A stretch of 64,000 nt of DNA from Streptomyces sp. TN58 (GTDB taxonomy: Bacteria > Actinomycetota > Actinomycetes > Streptomycetales > Streptomycetaceae): the NCBI RefSeq assembly GCF_001941845.1, contig NZ_CP018870.1, positions 310,001 through 374,000 of the forward strand, given 5' to 3'. Below are positions 16,764 to 25,369 of the stretch, piece by piece. The notes beneath the pieces are model-generated. The model searched no databases, was not told where the DNA came from, and saw only the letters and a program-made list of their open reading frames with translations. Within the stretch, counting starts at the first letter, position 1, and each line of letters begins with the position of its first letter. The position numbers and the translations under genes were made by a program.

Positions 16764-17504
16764 TCAGAGAGTCCTGGTGTCGCGAAGGACGCCGATCTTG
16801 TCGATGCGGTGCTCGGGATTGCCCTGGGCATCGCTCCAGAAGTTGCCCTCGGCGTGATCCTCCGGGGTGGCGCAGGTCGAGATCGTGATCATCGCTCGGG
16901 TGGGGGTCTCGCCGGGCGAGCCGGGGACGGCCGCGCGCTGTTCCTCCAGTGAGCGCGCCGAGCGGAAGGAGGTCTTGCGGGTCGCGACGATCTCGTAGGT
17001 GTACTCCACCCCGCCCGCAACCACCCGGACCGTGTCGCCCGTCTCGACGGCGGGCAGGTTCCGCAGCGGCCCGCCGGCCGACAGGCGGTGTGCGGTGACC
17101 AGGAAGTTCCCCACCTGGCCGGGGCCGACGCCGCCCCGCTGCCCGTAGGGGCTGGCCGCGAGCCCGCGGTCCTGGATGCGGGTGCCGGGCACGTCGTCGG
17201 TGGTTCCCTCGTAGGGGATCACGCGCAGCCCGGATATGCCCGCCGAGGGTATGGACAGCGTCGACTCCTGGGTGCGGACGTCGACGGCGACGGACGCGGG
17301 GGTCGTGGCGGGTACGGCGGTGGCGGCAGGCGCGGCGCTGGTGGCGGACACGGTGGCGGGCGCGGTCGCCGGGGCTGCCGCCGTCGGCTGCCGCGGCGGG
17401 GCCGAGGGGCCGGCGGCGGCCGAGGGGCCGCAGGCCGCCAGCAGGGCGGTCACGGCGCCGGCCAGCACGACGGGGACGGCTCGGGAGGGGAACGGCAGGG
17501 ACAT
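16764..17504 (-). CDS. Sortase (class E/F-like) with a lipoprotein-type signal
   Basis: 246 residues from ATG 17504. The N-terminus (LAGAVTALLAACGPS) ends in a lipobox L-A-A-C, followed by a long Ala/Thr/Pro linker and a sortase beta-barrel. Catalytic candidates are His in FLVTAHRLS, Cys in TISTCATPEDHAEGNFW, and Arg in PEHRIDKIGVL. The GTRIQDRGLAASPYGQRGGVGPGQVGN segment is typical of actinobacterial class F sortases. It should act on the outer membrane face, although no sorting-signal substrate is encoded nearby. The lipid anchor is unusual because sortases are normally held by a transmembrane helix. Confidence 0.85.
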   Translation of the reverse strand: MSLPFPSRAVPVVLAGAVTALLAACGPSAAAGPSAPPRQPTAAAPATAPATVSATSAAPAATAVPATTPASVAVDVRTQESTLSIPSAGISGLRVIPYEGTTDDVPGTRIQDRGLAASPYGQRGGVGPGQVGNFLVTAHRLSAGGPLRNLPAVETGDTVRVVAGGVEYTYEIVATRKTSFRSARSLEEQRAAVPGSPGETPTRAMITISTCATPEDHAEGNFWSDAQGNPEHRIDKIGVLRDTRTL

Positions 17505-17601
17505 GGGCGCATCCGTGGGGGTCGGTCGCCCGGGTCGAGCGGCAGGTGGGTGACCCGGTTGACGGCCAGGGTGACATACGGAGCAAGAAGTCCATAAGGT
17601 T

Positions 17602-17632
17602 CCGGGCCTGTGAGCTCCCTCCCCCGGCCCGG
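17602..17632. terminator. Weak hairpin after the ABC-F gene
   Basis: CCGGGCC (17602-17608) pairs with GGCCCGG (17626-17632) around a 17-nt loop, just past the ABC-F stop on the minus strand. Moderate support only. Confidence 0.4.
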
Positions 17633-17643
17633 AGCGGGAAAGG

Positions 17644-19323
17644 TCAGGACCGGCGCCCGGCACGCAGTTCCAGGCGCTCCCCCGGGAACCGGTGGCGGAA
17701 GCCTCGGTCGTGCGAGACCGCGACCACGGCCCCCGGGTACGCGGCGAGAGCCGCCTCCAGGTCTTCGACCAGGTCGAGGGCGATGTGGTTGGTCGGCTCG
17801 TCCAGGACGAGGAGGTCCGCCGGCCGGGTCGCCAGGCGCGCGATCTGCAACCTCCGCTGCTGCCCCGCGGACAGCGCCGCGACCGGGACCTCCAGGTCCT
17901 CCTCGCGGAACAGGCCCAGCGCCAGCAGCCGGTCCGCGTACTCCTCCGGAGGGCCGGGCCGACCCGCCGCGAAGGCGTCCAGCAGCGGGAGCCGGGTCGA
18001 GCGGGCGGGCAGCTCCTGGGCGAGGTATCCGATCCGGGCAGGCCGGCGCACAGACCCCGCGTCGGGCTCCAGGTCCCCCGCCAGCACACGCAGCAAGGTG
18101 CTCTTGCCGGCCCCGTTCTCGCCGGTGACCAGCAGCCTGTCCCCCGGCCCGAGGGTGAGCAGGCCGTCCAGGCGCAGCCTCCGCCCGACCACCACACCGT
18201 CGAGCTCGGCGAGCGGACCGCCTGCCTGCGGACCGCCTGCCTGCGGACCGCCGGCGGGCTGCCCACCGTCCGCCGCCGTCGGCAATGCCGCCGCGAAGCT
18301 CAGGGGTTCCGGCGGCGCCGCCACCGGGTTGCGCCGCAGGTCGGCCAGCCGCTCCCGGACGGCTCGCACCCGGCCGCCGAGCTTGGCCTCGTGCGACCGG
18401 CGGTGTTTGCCGAAGCCCTGCCGCGGGTCCTTGCCGGTGGCGGCGAGGCGCTTCGCGGCGGCCGCGAGCAGTTCCTCGGTGCCGGCGACCTCGGCCAGCC
18501 AGTCGGCGTACTCCTGCCGAGCGCGACGCCGGGCGGCCTCCTTCGCGGCGCGGTAGCCGGCCCAGCCGTCGCCGTACCGGTGCACGGTGCGCGCGCCGCG
18601 GTCGACTTCGAGGATGGTGGTGGCGATCCGCTCCAGGAAGCCGCGGTCGTGCGTGACGGCGACGACGGTGCCGCGGTGCGTGCGCAGCTGCTCTTCGAGC
18701 CAGTGCACGGCCGACGCGTCGAGGTGGTTGGTCGGCTCGTCGAGGAGCAGCAGCTCAGGGGCTGCGGCCAGCACGCAGGCGAGCGCGAGCCGCGACTGCT
18801 CACCGCCGGAGAGCGAGCCGAGCGGCCGGTCCCGGTCGATTCCGGCGAGGCCGAGGCCGTACAGGGCGGCGTCGACGCGGGCGTTCGCCTCGTAGCCGCC
18901 GCGTTCCTCGTACGCGGTCAGCAGCTCGCCGTAGGCGTCGAGTTCGGCGCGGGACGCGCAGGCCAGGCCCTGCTCGGCGGTGCGCAGCCGGCGCTCCATG
19001 TCCCGCAGGTCCGCGAGGGCCAGGTCGACGGCGTCCTGCACGGTGTCGTCCGGGTCGAGATCGAGGGTCTGGGCGAGATGGCCGGTGCCGCCGGGGAAGC
19101 TGACGGTGATCTCCCCGCTGTCGGGCGGCTCGACCGAGGCGAGGAGGCGCAGCAGGGTGGACTTGCCGGAGCCGTTCTCCCCGATGACGGCGGCCTTCTC
19201 GCCGGGGCGGACGGTGAAGGAGGTCTGGTCGAGGAGGGTGCGGGTGCCGTAGGACTTGGTGACGTCCCTGACCGACAGCTGCGCCACGGCAGCGGGCAGG
19301 GTGGTGTGGGCGCGTTCGCGCAT
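17644..19323 (-). CDS. ABC-F ribosome-protection type ATPase
   Basis: 559 residues with two ABC domains and no transmembrane helix. Domain 1 has Walker A GENGSGKST (48-56), signature LSGGEQ and LLLLDEPTNHLD; domain 2 has GENGAGKST, LSAGQQ and LLVLDEPTNH. A long charged inter-domain linker (EYADWLAEVAGTEELLAA...GFGKHRRSHEAKLGG) matches the P-site tRNA interaction motif of ABC-F proteins. In Streptomyces such proteins (TlrC, OleB, LmrC types) protect ribosomes from macrolides, lincosamides or streptogramins. Expression is probably inducible, given the leader at 19327-19426. The antibiotic class is not deducible from sequence alone. Confidence 0.92.
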   Translation of the reverse strand: MRERAHTTLPAAVAQLSVRDVTKSYGTRTLLDQTSFTVRPGEKAAVIGENGSGKSTLLRLLASVEPPDSGEITVSFPGGTGHLAQTLDLDPDDTVQDAVDLALADLRDMERRLRTAEQGLACASRAELDAYGELLTAYEERGGYEANARVDAALYGLGLAGIDRDRPLGSLSGGEQSRLALACVLAAAPELLLLDEPTNHLDASAVHWLEEQLRTHRGTVVAVTHDRGFLERIATTILEVDRGARTVHRYGDGWAGYRAAKEAARRRARQEYADWLAEVAGTEELLAAAAKRLAATGKDPRQGFGKHRRSHEAKLGGRVRAVRERLADLRRNPVAAPPEPLSFAAALPTAADGGQPAGGPQAGGPQAGGPLAELDGVVVGRRLRLDGLLTLGPGDRLLVTGENGAGKSTLLRVLAGDLEPDAGSVRRPARIGYLAQELPARSTRLPLLDAFAAGRPGPPEEYADRLLALGLFREEDLEVPVAALSAGQQRRLQIARLATRPADLLVLDEPTNHIALDLVEDLEAALAAYPGAVVAVSHDRGFRHRFPGERLELRAGRRS

Positions 19324-19326
19324 GGG

Positions 19327-19426
19327 GCTTCCCCTGATGACGAGAAGGGTCTACGGGTGGCGGAGGGCGGCGGTGGCCGCCGTGCCGGGATCAGGGGAAG
19401 CGGTGGAAGTCCATGCACCGACCATA
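19327..19426 (-). promoter_or_regulatory. Candidate leader-peptide attenuator upstream of the ABC-F gene
   Basis: On the minus strand a TATGGT -10 (19426-19421) lies 6 nt before an ATG that would be the first transcribed base. The short frame there stops inside GCTTCCCCTGAT (19401-19390). That 12-mer is perfectly complementary to ATCAGGGGAAGC (19338-19327), which contains the ribosome-binding site AGGGGAAG of the ABC-F gene. Pairing would mask the site; a ribosome stalled on the leader would free it. This is inference from the layout, consistent with known attenuation of ABC-F genes. Confidence 0.6.
19391..19414 (-). CDS. Leader peptide MDFHRFP (putative, leaderless)
   Basis: ATG-GAC-TTC-CAC-CGC-TTC-CCC-TGA. 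No ribosome site precedes it, but a TATGGT -10 is spaced so that transcription should begin at the ATG. Codons 5 to stop overlap the 5' arm of the anti-RBS hairpin, the expected place for a stalling leader. An overlapping frame from ATG 19425 (24 codons, MVGAWTSTAS...) is an alternative. Confidence 0.5.
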   Translation of the reverse strand: MDFHRFP

Positions 19427-19565
19427 GCAAGACGATGCGTCTCGTCTCGATGTGTTTACTGCGCCGCTCCGGCACGCCGGCGCCGCACCCCGGGAAGCGA
19501 GCGGGGGCGCGGCGCGGGACGACGGAGTCAGGAAACGGGGACGGGGGTGGGCACGAGGGGGCGGG

Positions 19566-21083
19566 CTATTCGACCTTGGCCCAGTCGAGCGTGCGCTGCA
19601 CCGCCCGCTTCCAGCCCTCGTACCCTTCGGCGCGCCGCTCCTCGGACCACTGGGGGTCCCAGCGCTTGGACTCCTGCCAGTGCGTGCGCAGTTCGTCCGT
19701 GTCCCGCCAGAAGCCGGTGGCGAGGCCGGCCGCGTAGGCGGCGCCGAGCGCAGTGGTCTCGGCGACGACCGGACGGCTGACCGGTACGCCCAGGATGTCG
19801 GACTGGGTCTGCATGCACAGGTCGTTGGCGGTGACGCCGCCGTCGACCTTGAGCACGTCGAGGTGTACGCCGGAGTCCTGCTCCATGGCTTCGACGACGT
19901 CGCGGCTCTGGTAGCAGATGGCCTCCAGTGTGGCCCGCGCCAGGTGGCCGTTGTCGTGGTAGCGGGCGAGGCCCACGATCGCGCCGCGGGCGTCGGAGCG
20001 CCAGTAGGGGGCGAACAGGCCGGAGAAGGCGGGCACGAAGTAGATGCCTCCGCTGTCCTCGACCGTCCGGGCCAGGCGTTCGCTCTCGCCGGCGTCGCTG
20101 ATGATCTTCAGCTGGTCGCGCAGCCACTGCACGGCGGAGCCGGTGACCGCGATGGACCCTTCGAGGGCGTAGATCGCGGGGCTGTCGCCGAACTGGTACG
20201 CCACGGTGGTCAGCAGGCCGTGCTGCGAGCGGACCAGCTCCGTCCCGGTGTTGAGGACCAGGAAGTTGCCCGTGCCGTAGGTGTTCTTCGCCTCGCCGGG
20301 CGCGAAGCAGACCTGGCCGACGGTGGCCGCCTGCTGGTCGCCGAGGACGCCGGTGATGGGAATGGCCTCCCGCAACGGCCGGGAGGTGCGCGTGCGTCCG
20401 TACGCCTCCGGGTGGGAGGACGGGTTGATGGTCGGCAGCATGGACCGGGGGATGTTGAAGAATCCGAGGAGTTCGTCGTCCCAGTCGAGGGTTTCCAGGT
20501 CCATGAGCATGGTGCGGCTGGCGTTGGTCACGTCGGTGGCGTGGACGCCTCCGTCGGGGCCTCCGGTGAGGTTCCACAGTACCCAGCAGTCGGTGTTGCC
20601 GAAGAGGGCGTGCCCCTGCTCGGCCGCCTCCCGCACCCCGTCGACGTTCTCCAGGATCCACTGGATCTTGCCGCCGGAGAAGTAGGTGGCCGGGGGCAGG
20701 CCCGCCTTGCGGCGGATGACGTCACCCTGGCCGCCGCGCTCCAGGGCCGCGGCGATGGAGTCGGTACGGGTGTCCTGCCAGACGATCGCGTTGTAGTACG
20801 GGCGCCCGGTGCGGGGGTCCCAGACGACGGTCGTCTCGCGCTGGTTGGTGATGCCGACGGCCGCCAGGTCGGAGGCGTCGAGGTTGCCGTGCCGGAGGGC
20901 GTTCTGGATCACCGAGTTGGTGCGTTCCCAAATCTCCACCGGGTCGTGTTCGACCCATCCCGAGCGCGGGAGGATCTGGGAGTGCTCCAGCTGGTGCCTG
21001 GCCACCTCGTTGCCGGCATGGTCGAAGATCATGAAACGGGTGCTCGTGGTCCCCTGGTCCACTGCGCCGACGAAGTCAGGCAT
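19566..21083 (-). CDS. glpK: Glycerol kinase
   Basis: 505 residues, full family length, from ATG 21083 (AGAAGGCGG upstream). FGGY-kinase features are clear: the N-terminal phosphate loop [30 protein letters not shown] with the substrate-binding Arg-Glu, [10 protein letters not shown], the G-D-Q-Q-A-A-T-V segment, and the C-terminal [15 protein letters not shown] with A-L-G-A-A-Y-A-A-G. It phosphorylates glycerol to glycerol-3-phosphate in the cytosol. It follows glpF on the same strand (155-nt gap), forming the usual uptake-phosphorylation pair. The glpD partner and a GylR-type regulator normally linked in Streptomyces are absent here. Confidence 0.97.
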   Translation of the reverse strand: MPDFVGAVDQGTTSTRFMIFDHAGNEVARHQLEHSQILPRSGWVEHDPVEIWERTNSVIQNALRHGNLDASDLAAVGITNQRETTVVWDPRTGRPYYNAIVWQDTRTDSIAAALERGGQGDVIRRKAGLPPATYFSGGKIQWILENVDGVREAAEQGHALFGNTDCWVLWNLTGGPDGGVHATDVTNASRTMLMDLETLDWDDELLGFFNIPRSMLPTINPSSHPEAYGRTRTSRPLREAIPITGVLGDQQAATVGQVCFAPGEAKNTYGTGNFLVLNTGTELVRSQHGLLTTVAYQFGDSPAIYALEGSIAVTGSAVQWLRDQLKIISDAGESERLARTVEDSGGIYFVPAFSGLFAPYWRSDARGAIVGLARYHDNGHLARATLEAICYQSRDVVEAMEQDSGVHLDVLKVDGGVTANDLCMQTQSDILGVPVSRPVVAETTALGAAYAAGLATGFWRDTDELRTHWQESKRWDPQWSEERRAEGYEGWKRAVQRTLDWAKVE

Positions 21084-21237
21084 GGGTGCCGCCTTCTCTT
21101 GAGGATGCGGTGTGTGCGGGCCGAGGCCCCGGCAGGGCCGCGGAGCCGATACGGAGCCCCGGTCCCGGGACCGGGCCCGATCCCGGGACGGCGGCCGGGA
21201 CGGACGGCCGGCTTCGGCGCGTCCGTCCCGGATGCGG

Positions 21238-22086
21238 TCAGCCCTCTTCGGGTGCGGGTACCCGTCCGGGGGGCTCCGGTTCGGCGGTCGGCAGGAACCG
21301 GCCGACGAGGAACTTGTAGGCGGCGCCTCCGAGGACGCCACCGATCAGGGGGCCGACGATCGGGACCCAGAAGTAGAGGTTCCCGTACTGATCTCGCCAT
21401 GCCCCTCCGTATCCGGTGAGGAAGCTGGCCAGGCGGGGGCCGAGGTCACGGGCCGGGTTGATCGCGTAACCGGCGTTGGTTCCCCATGCCATGCCGATCG
21501 CGACGACGATCAGGCCGACGATGAACGGGGCGAGGTTGGCGCCGGGGGGCGTGCTCAGCAGGTCCGTGACGGCGAAGATCAGGAACAGCAGGAGGGCGGT
21601 GCCGATGATCTGGTCGCGCAGTGCGCCCCACTCGGTCACCGGCAGGTTCGTGTTCCCGTTGGCGGGGAGGGTGGAGAAGACGCCCTGGGTCTTGATGGTG
21701 TGACCGGGGTCGGCCTTGGCCAACGCCTCGGTGTAGTTCCAACGGACAAGCAGGGCGGCCACGAAGGCCCCGGCCAGCTGGGCGATGGCGTAGGGGATCA
21801 CGTTCTTCCAGGGAAAGCCCTTGAAGGCGGCCAGTGCGACGGTCACCGCGGGATTGAGGTGAGCACCGCTCAGCCTCGCCGCGACGTACACGCCCAGGGT
21901 CACGCCGAGACCCCAGGCCCAGGCGATGCTGTCGTGGTTGCCGAGTCCGCCCGCGGGGTCCGTGAGGGCTCCGCCGGCGACCACCTGGGCCACCACACCA
22001 CAACCGAAGAGGATAAGGATCATGGTGCCGGCGAATTCGGCGAAGAGTTCGCCGACCAGACCCGATCTATGGAGGCGCTCCGTCAT
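21238..22086 (-). CDS. glpF: Glycerol facilitator (aquaglyceroporin)
   Basis: 282 residues with six transmembrane helices and both MIP half-helix boxes: [13 protein letters not shown] and [13 protein letters not shown]. The Asp after the second NPAR is characteristic of glycerol-conducting members, and a long extracellular loop ([12 protein letters not shown]...) is also typical. It should let glycerol enter by diffusion for GlpK to trap. It is the first gene of glpF-glpK. The upstream region 22087-22282 should hold the promoter; I see a GGGCAG at 22124-22129 but no proper -35 for it, so I leave it unassigned. Confidence 0.96.
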   Translation of the reverse strand: MTERLHRSGLVGELFAEFAGTMILILFGCGVVAQVVAGGALTDPAGGLGNHDSIAWAWGLGVTLGVYVAARLSGAHLNPAVTVALAAFKGFPWKNVIPYAIAQLAGAFVAALLVRWNYTEALAKADPGHTIKTQGVFSTLPANGNTNLPVTEWGALRDQIIGTALLLFLIFAVTDLLSTPPGANLAPFIVGLIVVAIGMAWGTNAGYAINPARDLGPRLASFLTGYGGAWRDQYGNLYFWVPIVGPLIGGVLGGAAYKFLVGRFLPTAEPEPPGRVPAPEEG

Positions 22087-22282
22087 GGGTGCCCTTTTCC
22101 GCCGGGCCGATGGCCGGCTTCGACTGCCCCGAGTCCTCTGTGTCCGACCGCGATGCGGACCGACCGCCGCGTGCGTGAGGCCGAGCCGGCCTTACGCGGC
22201 GCCCATGCCCGTGCGCGGGTACACCTATGTTGCTCTCGCCTCCGCTTCCGCGCTCCTCGACGGGAGCCGAACGGGGCATGAC

Positions 22283-22322
22283 AGGGCCCGGCCGGGGTGA
22301 CTACAGGCGCCGGCCGGGCCCT
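22283..22322. terminator. Terminator after the DUF6479 gene
   Basis: A perfect 13-bp inverted repeat AGGGCCCGGCCGG (22283-22295) pairs with 22310-22322 around a 14-nt loop, about 105 nt past the stop of the minus-strand gene ending at 22427. Confidence 0.75.
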
Positions 22323-22426
22323 GCGTGCGCGGGATCCGAGGATTCCGGTTCCACGGTCGCACAAGCGGCTACTTTCCGCATCATTTCGATCACCGAGGGC
22401 GACGTCCCGGTCGGCCGACCAACCCC

Positions 22427-22636
22427 CTAAGGGCTGTCCTCCGGCGTCTGCCAGGAGTCCTCGCGGCCGCGTGCCACGGGGTTCTGGTCGGCCGGTCCGG
22501 CCGGGGCCCGGCGACGTGCGGCGCGTCTGCTGCCGTACCAGAAGGCGGCGATCAGGAGGACGGCCACCGCCACCCCGGCGAGAATGAGGAACAGGGCTCC
22601 TTGGCCCTCGGCCGCAAGCGTCTCGGTAGCAATCAT
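22427..22636 (-). CDS. DUF6479-family single-pass membrane protein (69 aa)
   Basis: MIATETLAAEGQGALFLILAG leads into one transmembrane helix ending AFWYGSRRAARRRAP, then a hydrophilic tail with the family-typical W-Q-T-P-E ending (EDSWQTPEDSP). No ribosome site is obvious; instead the GGGTAG at 22646-22651 lies exactly 9 nt before the ATG, suggesting a leaderless transcript. Function unknown. It is separate from the DUF3618/Holin-X pair upstream. Confidence 0.82.
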   Translation of the reverse strand: MIATETLAAEGQGALFLILAGVAVAVLLIAAFWYGSRRAARRRAPAGPADQNPVARGREDSWQTPEDSP

Positions 22637-22645
22637 GGCCCGCGC

Positions 22646-22651
22646 CTACCC
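22646..22651 (-). promoter_or_regulatory. GGGTAG -10 box, leaderless start of the DUF6479 gene
   Basis: GGGTAG followed by GCGCGGGCC (9 nt) and ATG. The -35 position reads TCGT, not GNNT, so the match rests on the -10 and its fixed distance to the start codon. Confidence 0.5.
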
Positions 22652-22685
22652 GGTATCGCCGGGATTACGAGTTCGCGGGGGTCTT

Positions 22686-23072
22686 TCACCGGCATGCGCG
22701 GCTGCGCCAGACGAGCAGCACGACCAGCAGGGCCGCGCCGGCCATCAGCAGCGGCTTGGGGTTGGCGCGTGCCGTCGACGCGACGCGGCCCGCCGCGTCC
22801 AGGACCGGGTCGGGCGTCGCGTCGTGCACCCGCTGGGCCGTGTGCGCGGCCTTGTCGTGGATCCGGTCGGCGACCTGCGCGGTCTTCTCCTTGGCCTGCG
22901 CCTTGACGTCGGCCTTGCCCGCCAGCGCCTCGATGGTCTGCCCGAGTTCGTCACGCGTGCGTTCCACCTGTTCGCGCAGCTCGTCGGGGGTGGGCGTGCC
23001 GCTGTCGGTGCCCGCGTCGTCGGGTGTGCGGGGTGCGTCGGGGGTGCCCGGGGTGCCGGGTGCGTCGGTCAT
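22686..23072 (-). CDS. DUF3618 protein
   Basis: 128 residues from ATG 23072. A Pro/Thr/Asp-rich start is followed by the DUF3618 signature DELREQVERTRDELGQTIEALAGKADVKAQ and an amphipathic helix with EKTAQVADRIHDKA. A single C-terminal transmembrane helix (LLMAGAALLVVLLVW) then ends in a short basic tail. The family is a membrane-anchored helical envelope component that usually travels with Holin-X proteins, as here: the Holin-X stop and this start overlap by 4 nt (ATGA), so they are translationally coupled. Confidence 0.85.
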   Translation of the reverse strand: MTDAPGTPGTPDAPRTPDDAGTDSGTPTPDELREQVERTRDELGQTIEALAGKADVKAQAKEKTAQVADRIHDKAAHTAQRVHDATPDPVLDAAGRVASTARANPKPLLMAGAALLVVLLVWRSRACR

Positions 23073-23482
23073 CGGTGCGCCTTCTCCCTCATCTCGGCCA
23101 GGTCGGCCTTCACGTTGTCGATCGTCTGCGCGGGCATCGGAGAGCCGGCCTCGTCCACCTGCTTCTTCCCCGCCATGGCCATCACCGCGGCGACGAGCGC
23201 CAGCACCGCCGTGATGATCAGGGCCGACGCCCACAGGGGCAGTACCAGTGCCAGAGCCGCGATACAGGTCGCCGTCAGCGCCTGAGCCGCCAGGAACCCC
23301 AGCACGCCCGCCGCGCCGAAGAGGCCGCCGCCCTTGCCGAAGCGTTTCCCCTTCTGCGTCATCTCGGCCCGCGCCAGCCGCATCTCCTCGCGGACCAGCT
23401 CCGAGATCTGCCGGGAAGCCCGCGAAACGAGGACACTCACGGATTCGTCGGCGATGCGGGTCTGCCGTTCTATCGTGCTCAT
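23069..23482 (-). CDS. Actinobacterial Holin-X (phage holin-like) envelope protein
   Basis: 137 residues from ATG 23482 with GGGGAGG upstream. A cytoplasmic amphipathic helix (SVLVSRASRQISELVREEMRLARAEMTQKGKRFGKGGG) precedes two close transmembrane helices and a charged tail, the Holin_X (PF07332-like) architecture. Despite the name these are ordinary chromosomal membrane proteins that occur with DUF3618 and CsbD-like proteins in stress loci; no phage genes are nearby. It is the first gene of a two-gene operon driven by the candidate SigB-type promoter at 23529-23553. Confidence 0.88.
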   Translation of the reverse strand: MSTIERQTRIADESVSVLVSRASRQISELVREEMRLARAEMTQKGKRFGKGGGLFGAAGVLGFLAAQALTATCIAALALVLPLWASALIITAVLALVAAVMAMAGKKQVDEAGSPMPAQTIDNVKADLAEMREKAHR

Positions 23483-23528
23483 ACGAAGACCTCCCCTTCG
23501 CATTGCATGCGTCGCTGTCTCTGCGCGC

Positions 23529-23553
23529 CTACCCGCTATGCGGGCGGGCACCC
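23529..23553 (-). promoter_or_regulatory. SigB-type promoter candidate for the Holin-X/DUF3618 operon
   Basis: GGGT, 15-nt spacer, GGGTAG on the minus strand; about 47 nt from the -10 to the ATG, leaving a leader with a ribosome site. It overlaps the stop end of the upstream YihY gene. Confidence 0.65.
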
Positions 23554-24672
23554 GTTTCCCCGATCGGATCCGCCGTTCATGCGACGCCGGTCCTCGGCAT
23601 TCCACGCACGGGTGTCGCGGGGCCGGACGTAGGGCTCCTCACCGTGGGGCAGCCCTCCTGCGGTGGCCCGCTGGCGGGCCAGTTCCGCGTCGAATTCCAG
23701 TCCGAGGAGGATGGCGAGGTTGGTGATCCACAGCCAGATCAGGAAGACGACGACACCCGCGACCGTTCCGTACGTCTTGTTGTAGGAGCCGAAGTTCGCG
23801 ACGTAGAACGCGAAGCCGGCCGAGGCCGCCATCCAGATCAGCAGGGCCAGGAAGCTGCCCGGCGTCACCCATTTGAACCCGCGGCCCTTCGCGTTCGGCG
23901 CCGCCCAGTACAGCAGCGCGATCATGATCGTGACGAGAAGCACCAAGGCCGGCCATTTCGCGATCGACCACACGGTGAGGCCGATGTCGCCGACCCCGAG
24001 GGCGTCGCCCGCCTGCCGGGCGATGCGACCGGTGAAGACGACGATCAGCGCGCCGGCGCAGGCGAGGACCATCAACGTGACGGTGAGCGCCATGCGCAGC
24101 GGCAGCACCTTCCACACGGGGCGTCCCTCGGGCACGTCGTAGACGGCGTTCGCGGACCGGATGAACGCGGCCACGTAGCCGGAGGCGGACCACAGCGCCA
24201 CGACGAGGCCGACGACGGCCATCAGCGAGCCGATGCCGCTGTGCCCCTGCAACTGCTCGACCGCGTTCGTGATCACCTCCCGGGCCGAACCGGGGGCCAG
24301 CTGCTGCAGGTTGTCCATCACCCGGTCGGCCGTCGACTCGCCGGCCACGCCGAGCAGCGAGACGAGGACCAGGAGGGCGGGGAAGATCGCCAGCACTCCG
24401 TAGTAGGTGAGTGCGGCGGCCCGGTCGGCCAGCTCGTCGTTGCCGAATTCCCTGGCCGTGCCGCGGAACACCGCTTTCCAGGAGCGTGCGGGCAGGTCGG
24501 TGGGTTGGTCGGGGGCGCGTTCCTCGACCAGTGTGCCCGGGCCGGGCTCCCGCTCGGTGTCCGCGCTTTCACGGTCCTGCAGGTGCTCAGGGCGTTCGGG
24601 TTCGCGTTCGCGCTCAGGCCGGTGTTCGGGCTCGCGGTCGCTGTTGTGGTCCTGCTTCGGTGGAGTTCTCAT
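23536..24672 (-). CDS. YihY/BrkB-family membrane protein
   Basis: 378 residues. A long charged N-terminal tail rich in Glu/Arg/Pro (REPEHRPEREREPERPEH) precedes the family core: RSWKAVFRGTAREFGNDELADRAAALTYYGVLAIFPALLVLVSL, then six hydrophobic segments and IWLWITNLAILLGLEFDAELARQRA. The A-A-L-T-Y-Y...F-P and N-x-x-x-L-G-x-E-x-D-A-E motifs define the YihY/virulence factor BrkB family of inner-membrane proteins. The role is unresolved. The gene precedes Holin-X on the same strand, and the Holin-X promoter lies within its 3' end. Confidence 0.9.
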   Translation of the reverse strand: MRTPPKQDHNSDREPEHRPEREREPERPEHLQDRESADTEREPGPGTLVEERAPDQPTDLPARSWKAVFRGTAREFGNDELADRAAALTYYGVLAIFPALLVLVSLLGVAGESTADRVMDNLQQLAPGSAREVITNAVEQLQGHSGIGSLMAVVGLVVALWSASGYVAAFIRSANAVYDVPEGRPVWKVLPLRMALTVTLMVLACAGALIVVFTGRIARQAGDALGVGDIGLTVWSIAKWPALVLLVTIMIALLYWAAPNAKGRGFKWVTPGSFLALLIWMAASAGFAFYVANFGSYNKTYGTVAGVVVFLIWLWITNLAILLGLEFDAELARQRATAGGLPHGEEPYVRPRDTRAWNAEDRRRMNGGSDRGNGCPPA

Positions 24673-24774
24673 ACCGTGCGGCTGTCCAGCGCCGCGCCGG
24701 TCATGTCGGTCCGGCCCGGGCGAATACCGGGTCGGCTCCGAGGGCCGGGCAGTCCGGCGAACGCCCGGGCCCGG

Positions 24775-25209
24775 TCACCGTCCGCGCGTCTGCTTCTCGG
24801 CCGCTGCCGCGATGGAGGCGAGCGGCGAGCCCGGGTCCCGTTCGACCTCCAGGTCGCCCAGGGTGACGATGCCGACGAGCTCGCCGCTCCCGTTCCGTAC
24901 CGGAAGGCGCCGCAGCGCGTGTCGGCGCATGAGGTCCACGGCCTCGTCGACGTGGTCGTCCGGCCCGATCGTGAGCGGTTCGGTGCTGCACACCGCATCC
25001 ACGGTCGTCTCGGCCGGGTCGCGGTCCTCCGCGAGGGCACGGACGACGAGGTCCCGGTCGGTGAGGATGCCGCACAGCCGGCCCTCCTCGACGACCAGTA
25101 CGTCTCCGATGCCGGCGTCCCGCATCACCCGCGCCGCTTCCGCCAGTGAGGTCGTGCGCTCCACGGTCACCGGATTGCGCGTCATCACCTCGTGCACTCG
25201 TCGGGTCAT
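24775..25209 (-). CDS. Tandem CBS-domain protein
   Basis: 144 residues consisting of one Bateman module. CBS1 covers roughly residues 1-65 (VHEVMTRNPVTVERTTSLAEAARVMRDAGIGDVLVVEEGRLCGILTDRDLVVRAL) and CBS2 roughly 70-130 (VDAVCSTEPLTIGPDDHVDEAVDLMRRHALRRLPV...LVGIVTLGDL). T-D-R-D in the first repeat is the usual adenosine-ligand contact. It resembles mycobacterial hypoxic response protein Hrp1. It probably senses adenine nucleotide status in the cytosol; the partner is unknown. It is divergent from the P450 across 25210-25369. Confidence 0.9.
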   Translation of the reverse strand: MTRRVHEVMTRNPVTVERTTSLAEAARVMRDAGIGDVLVVEEGRLCGILTDRDLVVRALAEDRDPAETTVDAVCSTEPLTIGPDDHVDEAVDLMRRHALRRLPVRNGSGELVGIVTLGDLEVERDPGSPLASIAAAAEKQTRGR

Positions 25210-25335
25210 CGGTCCTCCCGATGGTCGAAGCGGCCATGCCGCACGGCGCGTGCCGCGCTGCTTCCACCCCTCCTACGGCGAGGTAGGCCCCACGGGGTTC
25301 CATCCAGTATCCGGGTGAAAGGGACCGGGCGCCTT

Positions 25336-25360
25336 GTGTGCGGCCAGCAGCGCCGGGTAG
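25336..25360 (+). promoter_or_regulatory. SigB-type promoter candidate, leaderless, for the P450
   Basis: GTGT (25336-25339), 15-nt spacer, GGGTAG (25355-25360), then exactly 9 nt to the ATG at 25370. The start codon has no good ribosome site, consistent with a leaderless mRNA. Confidence 0.7.
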
Positions 25361-25369
25361 CCGAGTGCC

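Noticed and set aside
23069..23482. Prophage holin
   Set aside because: No lysin, structural or integrase genes nearby; the pairing with DUF3618 is the normal chromosomal context of Holin-X proteins.
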